NCBI RefSeq assembly: GCF_037126465.1
Contig: NC_088206.1
Span: 68,079,687-68,143,686 of the forward strand
Length of the DNA stretch: 64,000 nt
Reading direction: 5' to 3'
DNA from: Ornithodoros turicata
Taxonomy: Eukaryota; Arthropoda; Arachnida; Ixodida; Argasidae
Shown: positions 1 to 10,861 of the stretch, one piece after another
Layout: each line of letters opens with the position of its first letter
Position numbering within the stretch: position 1 is the first letter of the stretch
The notes under the pieces: generated by a model
Databases searched by the model: none
Told to the model about the DNA's origin: nothing
What the model saw: the letters and a program-made list of their open reading frames with translations, nothing else
Position numbers and translations under genes: made by a program

Positions 1-1529
1 AAAAAGACGACGCCCCGGACAAGTCCGTGCTCCTCAAGGCTAAGAGCCCTCTTTATTTCGGTATACCTTTGCAGGATGACTACTTCCTCCTGTCGTGTCA
101 GAAAGATAGTGCTACCTTCCACAAGGAATTCTTCATGATGCCAGTATTGAAACGCGATGTCGAAAGTCGTTGCTCGGAAGCTGAGAAACAGCTGCCGCCC
201 AGTGCGGTGCGGCACAATGTCCTGGTGCTCGGCCTGAGTTCCGTGTCGCGCATCAACTCCCACAGGCATCTAGTAAAGACCAGGCGGTACCTCATGGAAG
301 ACTTGAAGTCTATCGAGCTCCTGGGTTACAACAAAGTCGGTGACGGTGGCTTCTCGAACCAAGTCCCGATCTTGACGGGTCTGAGGGAACAGGACGTTCC
401 CGGAGGGTCCTTTTTCGATAGCTTGGACTTCGTCTGGAAGAAGTACGCTGCACTCGGGTACCGCACTCTTTTTCTCGAAGAAAGCCCCGTCTATGGCTTG
501 TTCCACTATCGAGCGAAAGGATTTTCTGAACCTCCTACCGATTACCATCCGAGATCCATTCTTCTCGCAATGGAGATGTTACTCCCTTCCAAGAACTCGC
601 ACAAGTGCTACGGGACGAACCAAAGTGAAACGGACTTTTCGCTGAATTACACTTTGTCACTCCTCAAGTTTCCGGACGGACATCCTCTCTTCGGTTACAC
701 GTGGCTCTCATCCGTGACGAAACATGACGTCAACGCCCCGAGCAAAATCGACGCCATGTTGAAGAAGTTCTTTCAGGAACTTCAAAAGTCTGGAGTGCTG
801 CACAAGACGATCGTCATCTTTCTCAGCGACCATGGCATGAGGTATGGACCAATCAGACGGACCCGTTCCGGAGGGTACGAAGATCGTCTGCCATTTTGTT
901 TCCTGATTTTCCCGCCAGCTTTCAGAGCAAGCCACGCTGACGCTATGGAGAACCTCGAAAGAAACCAGCATCGCTTGACTACACCGTTTGATGTTCACGC
1001 GACGCTGATGGAACTGGCTGACCTTACGTCAGGTCTTCAAGATGCGGACGGTAGCAGACGACAGGGTAAACAGCAGTCCAAGCGGACGACATTTCAGACG
1101 ACGTTCGGTTTGAGCCTTCTGCATGAAATACCAGAAAGCAGAACATGCAAAGACGCGTTTGTGTCACAGCATTGGTGCGCCTGTCATCCACCAGGTGGTG
1201 CTTCGCCAACAAAACGCGATGCACATTTAATGGTGGAGTTCTTGTTGCAGACGATCAACGATTGGCTGAAGGAGTCACATCCAGTAGCGTGTGACCCGCT
1301 CTTATTGGCTGATATATTGAATGTTGAGGAGAGGCGGTTTGAAGGTGAAGATGAAGGTCATAAGTATTTTACTATTGCTGTGAGAACGAATCCCAAGGAC
1401 GCCACGTTTGAAGCAACGATACAAACAAACAGGACGGAAGGGATGAATCTGATTGGTGTAAGCCGCATAGATAAGTATGACAGGACTTGTGTGCGTGACA
1501 GGGTCATGGAGATGTATTGTACGTGTTGA
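1..1529 (+). CDS. DUF229 (alkaline-phosphatase/sulfatase-fold) protein, 3' part of gene
   Basis: The reading frame is open to the left window edge, so the true start lies upstream; it ends at TGA 1527-1529. About 500 residues are visible from position 27. Family landmarks appear in order: a VLVLGLSSVSRIN segment (residues 65-77), YNKVGDGGFSNQVPILTGL-type text (101-119), DFVWKKYAALGYRT (about 134-147), a CYG motif near 194, KHD near 232-234, VIFLSDHG (263-270) and EDRLPF (285-290), then the long C-terminal tail normal for the family. DUF229 proteins are usually secreted or membrane-anchored and their substrate is unknown. One exon covers the whole visible part. The position that is normally Asp in the first metal-binding motif (G-x-D-S-x-S-R) reads Ser here (GLSSVSR), so activity may be lost. 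No polyadenylation signal is obvious just downstream. Family assignment is secure; function is not. Confidence 0.88.
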   Translation, partial: KDDAPDKSVLLKAKSPLYFGIPLQDDYFLLSCQKDSATFHKEFFMMPVLKRDVESRCSEAEKQLPPSAVRHNVLVLGLSSVSRINSHRHLVKTRRYLMEDLKSIELLGYNKVGDGGFSNQVPILTGLREQDVPGGSFFDSLDFVWKKYAALGYRTLFLEESPVYGLFHYRAKGFSEPPTDYHPRSILLAMEMLLPSKNSHKCYGTNQSETDFSLNYTLSLLKFPDGHPLFGYTWLSSVTKHDVNAPSKIDAMLKKFFQELQKSGVLHKTIVIFLSDHGMRYGPIRRTRSGGYEDRLPFCFLIFPPAFRASHADAMENLERNQHRLTTPFDVHATLMELADLTSGLQDADGSRRQGKQQSKRTTFQTTFGLSLLHEIPESRTCKDAFVSQHWCACHPPGGASPTKRDAHLMVEFLLQTINDWLKESHPVACDPLLLADILNVEERRFEGEDEGHKYFTIAVRTNPKDATFEATIQTNRTEGMNLIGVSRIDKYDRTCVRDRVMEMYCTC

Positions 1530-2448
1530 GCACACATCTATATATACAAGCCTGTGGTGCAGCAAGAATGGTTGAGACCGTATAGGTTGACGATTTCGGA
1601 TATTTCGATTGATAAAGTTATAATTGGTAGGACGTCTTCCCTTTTTCAGTGTTTCTTTCTTCTTGTATTTTTCTATTTGTATTATCGGCGCTATTTCACA
1701 CCGACCTGTTCAATGTTCAATCCCGAAAGTGGCAGGAGTGCAACTGCACCTTATGAATGCTTCAGAAAGTTGAAAGAATTCGGCCAGATAACCCGGGGGA
1801 ACCAGTGCCGGATTTAAGGGAGGGGCGGACGGGGCGTATGCCCCGATGCCCTCACCACAAGGGGGCCCCCCACTACTACAAGTGTCAGTTTCTTCTGTAA
1901 ACGATACGGCTTTAGGTTCTCGCCTCTCGTGTACCTCAGAAATACTACACGTATTCATGCTGATCATGCCTGTCCAGGGACATACGGTTGAGGACATGTT
2001 CGAAGCTGTAAAATGAGTTTCCTCGACGCACATGGAGTAAACATCAAGGACTTTCACAGGCAGTCATACGAAGATGCTGCGTCCATGAGTTGAAAGTACA
2101 AAGGTCTTCAACCACTTGTACGACAGAAAAATCCTCTGGCCACGTGGGTTCCTTGTTCAGCGCGCACTGAATCTGGTTGCAAATTCAGCTGCCAGGTGCG
2201 GCCCCGTTGTTGTTGCCCTTTTGATTTCCTCATGCAGGTTACGCGTTCTTTATAAGATCCAAGCTTACCATAAAGAGTCATTTGTAGAGCGGATGCTGTT
2301 GGAGCCTTAGTCAGGGGCTACTGTTTTTCTTAAAAGCGCTGGAAGTCCATGCTAACGATCGAGATGAAATCGCTTAAGTGCGCTTTAAAGCCGGCGGTCT
2401 CATTGACACAGTGTCTAGACTTGAAACGGGAACTTATGTCGCGTTTAG
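1530..2448. other. Intergenic, mostly unassigned
   Basis: Downstream of the DUF229 stop I see no further exon. The only recognisable item is the short dispersed repeat at 1803-1880, annotated separately. Confidence 0.5.
1803..1880 (+). repeat. Dispersed repeat beginning CCAGTGCCGGATTTA
   Basis: This stretch begins CCAGTGCCGGATTTA and runs through GGGGCGGACGGGGC to CACAAGGGGGCCCCC. The reverse complement of the same text is present at 62028-62096 inside the GNPAT gene, so it is a dispersed repeat with two copies in this window. The class is unknown; a short DNA-transposon end is one possibility. Confidence 0.6.
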
Positions 2449-2733
2449 GGACGACGTTTTAGACAGAACGGACAAGACAAGACCAAGACCAAAAATTGCC
2501 CGGAACAGCGCAGTTCCCTCATTGAGATCGCCGCAAAGCGCGAAGATTCGATCATTACCGCATGGCTTGGGAAGGTGCAACTGGAACGAGGGAATTTAGG
2601 AGTATTTATAGAGAATTTTATCCCGGCTGAAGATCAGTTTCTAGTTTCTCTTGATCAACGGTTGGCCGCGCATGAAGAACTGTCGTCCAGGTTTGATCTC
2701 TCTGGAGAAACCGGCCCCCTCGACATCGAATAG
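2449..2733 (+). other. Unrecognised open frame, possible exon relic
   Basis: A stop-to-stop frame of 94 codons without an ATG. It reads like real coding sequence, for example EQRSSLIEIAAKRED followed by AWLGKVQLERGNLG and then VSLDQRLAAHEELSS, and ends ...GPLDIE-stop. I do not recognise a family. It could be an exon fragment of an unseen gene or a relic of a retroelement gag. Without a homologue it may also be chance. Confidence 0.22.
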
Positions 2734-5049
2734 ATCAGGAAGAAGACAGGATGCCTGGCAGAAGTCTACAAAAGATTTGGATTTGGATTTGAATTGGGAT
2801 GTCCTGACGAGATAGCACATGACAGCCACTTTGGCAAGGCATTTTTGCAAGACGAGGTCGGCAGACGAGAACAGTCCCTCGAGACGCTAATTATAAAAAA
2901 GGGAGTGAAGAAAGCTTCCCTTAATGTAAAGGTTACCACAACTCTCAGATATAGCTCTGCTCTCGTATATATCTCATTTCTGAAATTAAAGCTCACAGAG
3001 TACTGTCATCGTGCAACCATGACGCACGGGAGATGATCTCACTTTTACGCGTGGAAAGGGACATTCTTAGACAGCTTGATTTTGCAGAGCTCATTACTGG
3101 TTCTTTAGTAAGAAAATCGGGGATGGTTTCAATTTACGCTAGCAGCGTAATGTAGTCTCGAACAGCTTGCAAGATAATTGACGCAAGATCTTAGAAGAAA
3201 AACTGAAAAAGCTAAGGTGGCGCACTCTTTTTGGAAACTGGGTGGTAACAGACGAACCAACTACTGTACACTGAACTTTTTCATGTATATATCGCACGGA
3301 ATAGTCGCACCGAGGTCAGGTATCTTTATGGACTTGGTCATAACTCATGATTTATCCTTATGAACCAGCATGAAAATTACTGACCATGCAGAAGGGCCCC
3401 AACCATGTACGCTGCGCCAGGTCCCTACCCCGCTAAATCTGGGACTGGGAGGAATCAGAGCGGCTTTGCACTGTCCTTTGCGGGATCCTTATCTAGTCGA
3501 ACGTTTCACAGTACGTAAGCCCTCTACTAGATGGCGTCTGCTTCCCCACCGCAGGTCTACAAGCACCTCCCTCTTCACGCCGTGCGTGGTGCATATTCGC
3601 TCCGAGATCGAACGATGTCGGCGCGCTGCGGAGAAACGTTGAACTACCGTAGTGTGGATAGCTTCCTCGCGTCGTCTGCTTTTACACGTTTATTCCGCGT
3701 TCAGTGCTGTAGGTGGAGCATCGGGGAACCAAACAGTATCGTGCCATCGCGGCACAGGTGATCTTCCGGTGAATATACGCATGAATAATCAACTCCGAAC
3801 ATCGGCCGGCGTGTTATCCACACTAGAAAGTTGACGGTGTCGCCCCCTTTAGGTCGATCTCGCAGCGAACTCATACCAAGAAAACGGTCATCTACGAAAG
3901 CCAAAACCTTTCTGGATATAACACGCCTGTTCATGCCAGCCACACGTCAACGCCAATCAAGTAAAAATTAAAAAATAAAAACTGCATTGCCAAATGGGCA
4001 TGGCTTGTATCCTTGTCTTGTACAGCTTGTATCCATGGCTTGTACCAGCCGTTACTCGTAAGCGACAGCGTGGTTTCATGACCAGGCAGTGTCCGAAGAA
4101 GAATACGCTAGCAGGAGACTACGACAGCACAAGCCTAAATTATGGAAGGCAGTACTACGTAATTCCTAGCATTTGACGTCAGCTCTCAAAAATATCGCTC
4201 AGCAGTACCGAACAGGGCTCTTCCGGGTTTGCTTACCCCTGGCAGGGTCCCTGACACGTACGGCGTGGGACAAAAGTTTACGAAACACGACGCTGGCGCA
4301 TTTCTTCATGGGAGCGGGCCCCTGCTATAGATATCAGGAAGAAATCAAAGAAGAAACGGGTGACATGATATTTTATCAATCTCTCAGTATGCATATCTGC
4401 TCCTGTTTGCTGCTAGTGTGTCGCTCCAGTGGAGAAATGCGACATCTCAGTGTTCCCTGAATTTTTCTCCCAAGCTGTCTCTGAAATTCATGCGCACCTT
4501 CGTGCTCCGAGCGGCAGCTAACACCCGTTCCGTGGAATCACAATCAAAAGTCGGAGCAGAAATCGGATCGCGTTTGACCCTCTGGAATTCTCCCACTGAC
4601 AAGGTGCGGGGATTTCCACCGTGTCCGACGACGTATCTGCAACACGTTATCAGTTGGCGACATTGTTCTCAGATGGTGTTCCGAGCGAAAGTACTTCACA
4701 GCGATTGATACACCGGAAGCGTGTTTACGTCGTCATCGTGGGCTCGTGACTCCGGTGGGTAAACACAGCGAGAAATGCAACGTAATGCTGTCGAGAGGTT
4801 CAAGATAGGTTGGATGGGAATGATGCCTTGTGCCGCGAGGGTTTCGTCACTCTGCAAAAAAAAAATGAAAAAATAACAATTTTAATCCTTCCAAATAAGA
4901 TGTATTACCATATGCGGCGGGGATTATCTTTATGCGATAAAGTTCCAGGACGGGAATCTCAGCAGGGTCGGAGTATCTGGTCACCGTCGCTTCCCTCAGA
5001 CCTTGTGCTACATTCTTAGGGAACAGTGTAGTACTATCTCGCCTTCTAA
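2734..5049. other. Intergenic, nothing recognised
   Basis: No ORF with family character, no RNA gene and no clear repeat was found. One copy of the recurrent 9-mer (GTCGTCTGC, 3671-3679) lies here. Confidence 0.5.
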
Positions 5050-5070
5050 CCGTGGCATAGTGGTTAAGTA

Positions 5071-6842
5071 CAGGGTTGCGAAATGGGATCTCCCATTCCA
5101 TTCCAATTCCATTCCGAAGAATAGAGATTTGCGATAACTCCATTCCTTTCAATTCCTCGGAATGAAAAGGTATATGGCCAATTCCCACTCCTGGAATGGC
5201 TTGGCAACCCCATTCCATTCCTTTAATTCCATCAATAAAAGAAAAGGGACCGGTAACCGTGCTGGGTAGCCCAGCAAAGCTACATAGAGGAGATTGACGT
5301 GTGGCACCCAGACCAGTCCATTCCAATTCCATTCCGCCTGCGAAAAAAAAATGCCTAATTCCATTCCATTCCTAGGACAGATTCTGCCATTCCATTCCAA
5401 TTCCATTCCGCCTGCGAAAAAAAAAATGCCTAATTCCATTCTATTCCTAGGACAGTTTCCGCCATTCCATTCCAATTTCATTCCGCCTGCGAAAAAAAAA
5501 TGCCTAATTCCATTCCATTCCTAGAACAGATTCTGCCATTCCATTCCAATTCCATTCCGCCTGCGAAAAAAAAATGCCTAATTCCATTCCATTCCTAGAA
5601 CAGATTCTGCCATTCCATTCCAATTCCATTCCGCCTGCGAAAAAAAAAGCCTAATTCCATTCTATTCCTAGAACAGATTCTGCCATTCCATTCCAATTCC
5701 ATTCCGCCTGCGAAAAAAAAATGCCTAATTCCATTCCATTCCTAGGACAGTTTCTGCCATTCCATTCCAATTCCATTCCGCCTGCGAAAAAATGCCTAAT
5801 TCCATTCTATTCCTAGGACAGATTCTGCCATTCCATTCCAATTCCATTCCGCCTGCGAAAAAATGCCTAATTCCATTCTATTCCTAGGACAGATTCTGCC
5901 ATTCCATTCCAATTCCATTCCGCCTGCGAAAAAATGCCTAATTCCATTCTATTCCTAGGACAGATTCTGCCATTCCATTCCAATTCCATTCCGCCTGCGA
6001 AAAAAAAATGCCTAATTCCATTCCATTCCTAGAACAGATTCTGCCATTCCATTCCAATTTCATTCCGCCTGCGAAAAAAAAATGCCTAATTCCATTCCAT
6101 TCCTAGAACAGATTCTGCCATTCCATTCCAATTCCATTCCGCCTGCGAAAAAAAATGCCTAATTCCATTCCATTCCTAGAACAGATTCTGCCATTCCATT
6201 CCAATTCCATTCTGCCTGCGAAAAAAAAAAGCCTAATTCCATTCTATTCCTAGAACAGATTCTGCCATTCCATTCCAATTCCATTCCGCCTGCGAAAAAA
6301 AAATGCCTAATTCCATTCCATTCCTAGGACAGTTTCTGCCATTCCATTCCAATTCCATTCCGCCTGCGAAAAAATGCCTAATTCCATTCTATTCCTAGGA
6401 CAGATTCTGCCATTCCATTCCAATTCCATTCCGCCTGCGAAAAAATGCCTAATTCCATTCTATTCCTAGGACAGATTCTGCCATTCCATTCCAATTCCAT
6501 TCCGCCTGCGAAAAAATGCCTAATTCCATTCTATTCCTAGGACAGATTCTGCCATTCCATTCCAATTCCATTCCGCCTGCGAAAAAAAATGCCTAATTCC
6601 ATTCCATTCCTAGGACAGATTCTGCCATTCCGCCTGCGAAAAAAATGCCTAATTCCATTCTATTCCAAGGACAGATTCTGCCATTCCATTCCAATTCCAT
6701 TCCGCCTGCGAAAAAAATGCCTAATTCCATTCCATTCCTAGGACAGTTTCCGCCATTCCATTCCAATTCCATTCCGGGCTCCGATAAATCTGGAATGATT
6801 CCGGAATCATTCCAACCCCGTAGTGGGAACTCCGCCACCCTG
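5071..6842. mobile_element. hAT-like non-autonomous element carrying an expanded minisatellite
   Basis: The left end is CAGGGTTGCG and the right end reads CGCCACCCTG, giving inverted termini of the CAGGG type common in hAT elements. Just inside the right end is a palindromic GGAATGATTCCGGAATCATTCC-like block. The same termini and internal blocks occur in opposite orientation at 38342-38649, where the element is only 308 bp and has one satellite unit. It sits inside a SINE, so it inserted after the SINE. An 8-bp target duplication is not convincing at this copy. Confidence 0.75.
5310..6775. repeat. Minisatellite, about 20 units of 70-75 bp, with 582-bp higher-order repeat
   Basis: Units read CCATTCCAATTCCATTCC, GCCTGCG, an A-run of 6-10, TGCCTAATTCC, then CCTAGGACAGATTCTG with variants (CTAGAACAG, TTTCTGCC, TTTCCGCC). 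Landmark GCCTG occurs at 5336, 5410 and 5485, so units are about 74-75 bp long; short-A units are near 70. Variant order repeats: the unit preceded by AATTTCATTCC (5485 and 6067), the unit lacking AT after the A-run (5633 and 6214) and the trio of 6-A units recur about 582 bp apart, which marks an eight-unit block duplication. The long open frames here are repeat translations, not genes. Confidence 0.92.
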
Positions 6843-7109
6843 GATACTAAGTTCATCACTTTCCGCGCCGCCACTGACAGGTGACGTGGGTTTGAATCCC
6901 GCGGCACCGCCTGTTCTGTGACTTCTGTCTGAGGCTTTTTCCTGGGTTTTCCCGGAGACTCTCATGACGAAGGTCGGCACACTTCCCCATGAAGTCGGCC
7001 CGAGACGCGTACTAACTCCCCCACTCCTTCCTGTCTGTATCCTCTCTCCATCTCTACGCCTCTCATAGCCACGGTTGCTTCGCGGCGCTAACACACACAC
7101 AAAAAAAAA

Positions 7110-8797
7110 CGTATTACTATTTCCTCTTTCAACATTTGCGAGGAGAGTCAGAGGAAGACCGATGGAAAACACTCAACAGCAAAGCAAGCCTATGTGCGGA
7201 AAGACGGCCAAGTTGGTTGATGTTCATGTAGTTGAATAACATATGAATAACATTGAATAACATGCTACATTGCCCTTTTCTAGCCTTGCACTTCAATACG
7301 CTAATGAGTGCAGAGTCGAAAGTCGTATCCAGCACTGAAAGGTGCTCGTCTTGCGGGATTTTCTCGGCGGAAAATTGTCTGGAAGGTTTCCAGCAGGTTA
7401 AGCCCGCGGTCAACGACGTCCCGCACGGCACTTCAGGATTGAGAACAGCCTGCTCATGTTTGCGAAGCGCGCCTCGCGTGTATATATACGCAATATCTAT
7501 CGCACGTCGATTTCTCCTCCGTGACATTCCGAACATTGTTCACGGAGGTTGTTGTCGTTGTTCGCCGCCTCCAGCAACCGCACTTGATGTTTATGTATCT
7601 GTGGAACGCTATAAGTACTTCTTGAACTGATACATCTAGTATATTGGAAATGCTTGCTTTTCCTTCTTTTTTCTTTTTTTCTCTTTCGAGTGTGTGTGTG
7701 TTCCGAGCGAAGGCCAATAGGCAGACGAATATTCGCCCGTTCAATGCTGCTAATGATGCTAATGATGATGATGATAGTGAGTTGTTCTTTACCTGTGTAC
7801 CAGCTACCCTTTCTGGCAAGCACACCGCTCGAAAATAACACGCCCCCGTGAACCAGCTATCCATTGCAGACGACACGTCGTGGCCAAAAGATCGTCTGCT
7901 AGGTGATGACGATAATGCTTTGTTTTCTCTGGTGTAGGTAGTAGTTTGCGCGCGTCAGTATAAAGGCCAAATTCATCGCCAGGGTATTGTATCCCCTATG
8001 ACGATCAAACACCCCGCTCGTCATCATCAAAATAAAGTGCTGTTCTGTGCATCCTCACTGAGCAGACGACACTGGAAGACCACGTGTCGTCTGCGTATAG
8101 TGCTCGTATGCAGAAATTTCCGCCGACACTCCATGCAGCAGAATGTTGAACATACATATAACATGTTTCATTCAGTGCTGTCACTTCTATTGACCTGGCC
8201 AAGTCTCCCAGTTGTCGATATATTTATCTGAGAGGTACTTCACGACCTAGGCTCTGTCTCATATTCATCGTCGGTCCCCGGTAAACAACACTCCAAACAA
8301 CACGGTCATGAGAGCAACGGAATTTTTCTACGCATATCGAACCCAATTAGGTCAGAAGTCTAGCCAATTATTGAAGCCTTCAAACAACTGCAACAATACA
8401 GTGTATACTGTCACCAAGCATACAGTAACAGCGCATGTTTTCGTTCGAAATGGAACGAATCTCGAATCTTTGGAATTTTTTTTAAGAAAGGGTTTAGAAA
8501 GCCACGGGAAAGAACACTTCTACTCAAAAGCGTTCTAAAGCAGAATTTGATATCTTTGTTAAACGAAAAACTAATTAAATAACAGTTCACTTTCAGGAGA
8601 AAACATACCCAATATATTCTTAAATGTAATTTGTTTAACATGTTGTTCCTCGATCGCAGGAAATACATAACTATCGAATCTGAATGCATACCATAAAACT
8701 AAGAAACAATCAAAAGCAAAACAATGCTAATTTTAAACTTCTCCGGTCCAGGGCCATGTTAACAGACAGACAAGAAAATACAGCTAAGATTTTTAAA
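7110..8797. other. Apparently unique DNA with a cluster of the 9-mer GCAGACGAC
   Basis: No gene recognised. Exact 9-mers lie at 7866-7874, 8062-8070 and (reverse) 8086-8094, with a one-mismatch copy at 7891-7899. A short ATG/ATGATG-rich tract lies near 7745-7775. Confidence 0.5.
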
Positions 8798-8975
8798 TTA
8801 ATGCAGATTTTCGTTCAAAAACACCAGCGTTCTCAGCCGCTCGGGGTCAGCTATGACACCCGATGTGCTGAAGAGTCCTTCTGACATCAGTGTCGATGGG
8901 AGTGTGATCAGGAAGTTTTTAGGCCAATCAGGCTTTAGCCGGTCTCCGGAGGCACCAATTTTAAAAAGAAACAAA
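8798..8975 (-). pseudogene. hAT transposase C-terminal (dimerisation domain) relic
   Basis: Read on the minus strand, a continuous frame ends at TAA 8800-8798 and includes LPSTLMSEGLFSTSGV followed by RLRTLVFLNENLH. This matches the hAT C-terminal dimerisation pattern (S-x-x-S-E-R-x-F-S-x-x-G ... L-V-F-L-x-x-N). Upstream the frame reads KIGASGDRLKPDWPKNF. The rest of the transposase is not visible, so this is a fragment. Confidence 0.6.
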
Positions 8976-9616
8976 CAAGCGTGGTCCCGTCATGGAACGA
9001 ATGATAAGGGGCCACAAAATCCTATACAAAATTGCAGATGAAACGAATCCGGCATAGTGCTTCCGACGTTTTCAATCTTGTTCTGAAAGACATTGATGAA
9101 ACCGTTATTGGACCCCATACACAATTAGACGATTTCAGAAAATCTCCCGATTTTCGTGCTGAGCTCTCGGCTTTCTTCTGTGAGCTTAACTGGATGGAAA
9201 CATCAAGTTTCGAGAAGACTCCCGCTAGGACAATCTGTTCCAGGATGTTTTTAACCAAAGGTAGAGTGTGTCATTCTCAACTTCACAACTTGATTGAAAC
9301 GGTTCAGATCAACGCATATCCGGTGATTGCCACCAGCCTTAACAAGAGATTACCGGAATTAATTATCTGGGAGATTACCGGAATGAACTGTCCTTCACGA
9401 TTCGTTTTCGCTGACCTTCACTCCTCTTGAATAATCGGCCGAGAGAGATGGAATCGAAACAGCTTGGAGACCTTCTCCACCTTTGTTAAACAGCAAGTTC
9501 CCAGAGTCCAAAGCGGCACTAAGCTCTCTGTGATTTTCTGAAGGCGTCGATTACTGGAGCCGTAATATGGCACACAAGAGGATAGAGATGTAGCGAGCGA
9601 GCTGGTGGTATAGACT
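8976..9616. other. Unassigned stretch next to hAT relic
   Basis: A 131-codon open frame runs on + (ATG at 9038, stop near 9430) but shows no family signature I know. Because a hAT relic on the minus strand abuts it, this may be further decayed transposon sequence. Confidence 0.4.
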
Positions 9617-9679
9617 CATAACTTAAAAACCCCGTTTTTAAGTTATGGCATAACTTAAAAACCCCTTTTTTAAGTTATG
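9617..9679. repeat. Two tandem perfect hairpins
   Basis: Two 31-bp palindromes in tandem (9617-9647 and 9649-9679), each with 14-bp arms CATAACTTAAAAAC and a 3-nt centre; the second has a small centre variant. Together they could extrude as adjacent stem-loops. Confidence 0.8.
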
Positions 9680-9860
9680 GCATAAAAATCAACAATAAAA
9701 CAAAACCAAAATTAGACAACAACATAACAGACACTCTTGCGGCAAACAGACAGAAATAACGTTCACCAACTGGTTTAACTAAGCCAACCACTCAATCAAT
9801 CAACCACTGGTGAAATCTGAGAAAAGCACCGACAAAAATCATCTCTGTGCCAATGTGACT

Positions 9861-10022
9861 CTCTATATCCTATCCTATCCTATATCCTATCCTATCTACA
9901 ACTATCTATCTATCTATCTACCTACCTACCCACCCACCTACCCACCTACCTACATACCCCCATACCTACCCCTACCTACCTATCTACCTACCTACCTATC
10001 TATCTATCTACCTATCTATCTC
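9861..10022. repeat. CTAT/CTAC-type tetranucleotide microsatellite
   Basis: Long run of TATCC, CTAT, CTAC and CCAC repeats. The proline/tyrosine-rich frame over it is an artefact of the repeat. Confidence 0.9.
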
Positions 10023-10429
10023 TTCCCACAACTGCTCGGGGCGGACCTGTATCTTTTTTCTTTCTTTTTTTTTTTCTTTTTTCGCCAATCGCTTACCAAG
10101 AATAAAGAGGAGTGAGGCAGAGTTGAAAGTATATTTTGCGCAGACCCGTTAAAAACGCGAAGCAACGAAGCATAGCGTGAGAGGTGACCGATGACGATGC
10201 AATAGCGAGACTCCGTTCGAGCTTTGTCCGTCCCCTATCGTCTGGCTCATAGTTCAATATCAAGCTCAAGGCTCCACTCTCTCTATCTCTCTGTGCAACG
10301 CAGTCGCTGCTTCTCCGAGGTTTACTTTGTTGCTTTACTTTTTTTTCTTGTTGCGGGGTGGTGTGATGCTGTTTCATGTTACGTTGCAATTCATGTCCTG
10401 TACAAATAATACATTTTCTAGATGTAACT

Positions 10430-10861
10430 TCCTCGTATTACTCTTTTCCTGTGTTAATCCGTTCCTTGTTTGTTTCTTTTTTTGTTACTGTTCCGTTATC
10501 ATTTTCGTTGCAATGTTAATGTTAGTCACTTCTATCAGTCAGTTAATGTCAATGCAGTTATGCAATGCTGTGTTAATCCATTTTCTGTTTCTTTTATGGG
10601 TTTTTTTTTTTTTTACTGTTCTGATATCAGTTTCGTTGCAGTGTTAATGTTATTCAGTTGTGTCACGCAGTCATGTTAGTCAGTTAATGTCAACGCAGTT
10701 ATGGAACGCTGCGTGAATCCATTTTCTGTTTCTTGTCTTTTTTCTCTCTCTCTTTTTTTTTTTTTTGTGGCTGTTCTGTAATCATTTTCATTGCAGTTAT
10801 GCTTTCTCCATGTAATGCCGCAAGGCCCTTGGAGCACCACAATAAATAAATAAATAAATAA
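10430..10861 (+). mobile_element. LINE 3' end (CR1/L2/Jockey-like) with internal tandem repeat and ATAA tail
   Basis: The 3' terminus reads CATGTAATGCCGCAAGG, then CCCTTGGAGCACCAC and (AATA)n ending near 10861. The same tail type ends the LINE with a coding remnant at 20736-21336. Upstream, a unit of about 135-150 bp (CTGTTCTG..ATC, TTTCGTTGCA, GTTAATGT, CAGTTATG..AATGCTG, CCATTTTCTGTTTCTT) repeats from about 10484 to 10768, so the 3' UTR has its own minisatellite. No reverse transcriptase remains. Confidence 0.65.

Larger units (their letters stand above)
5050..7109 (+). mobile_element. tRNA-derived SINE (Ruka-like), split by a hAT-like insertion
   Basis: The head 5050-5070 contains a pol III A box (TGGCATAGTGGTTAAG). 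The sequence then breaks into the element 5071-6842 and resumes at 6843 with a B box (GGGTTTGAATCCC, about 6887-6900). It continues through the shared SINE body (GTCGGCACACTTCCCC, GAAGTCGGCCC, CACTCCTTCCTG) to the common tail GCTTCGCGGCGCTAACAC and a short A-run ending near 7109. Together the halves have the organisation of the intact copy at 44012-44288. The Ruka name is from memory of the tick SINE literature; the tRNA-derived nature is read directly. Confidence 0.8.

Noticed and set aside
5310..6775. Regular repeat-spacer look, as in a CRISPR array
   Set aside because: The whole unit repeats, including the would-be spacers. The host is eukaryotic and the array sits inside a transposon.
5149..7172. 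Long ORFs on both strands across the satellite and SINE
   Set aside because: They are translations of low-complexity repeats (ELEWNG, PFHSNSIP) and of SINE body.
9032..9430. 132-codon ORF on + as a gene
   Set aside because: No family signature; it abuts a hAT relic on the other strand and has no splice or start support.
9810..10115. ORF of about 100 codons rich in Tyr and Pro
   Set aside because: Translation of a tetranucleotide microsatellite.
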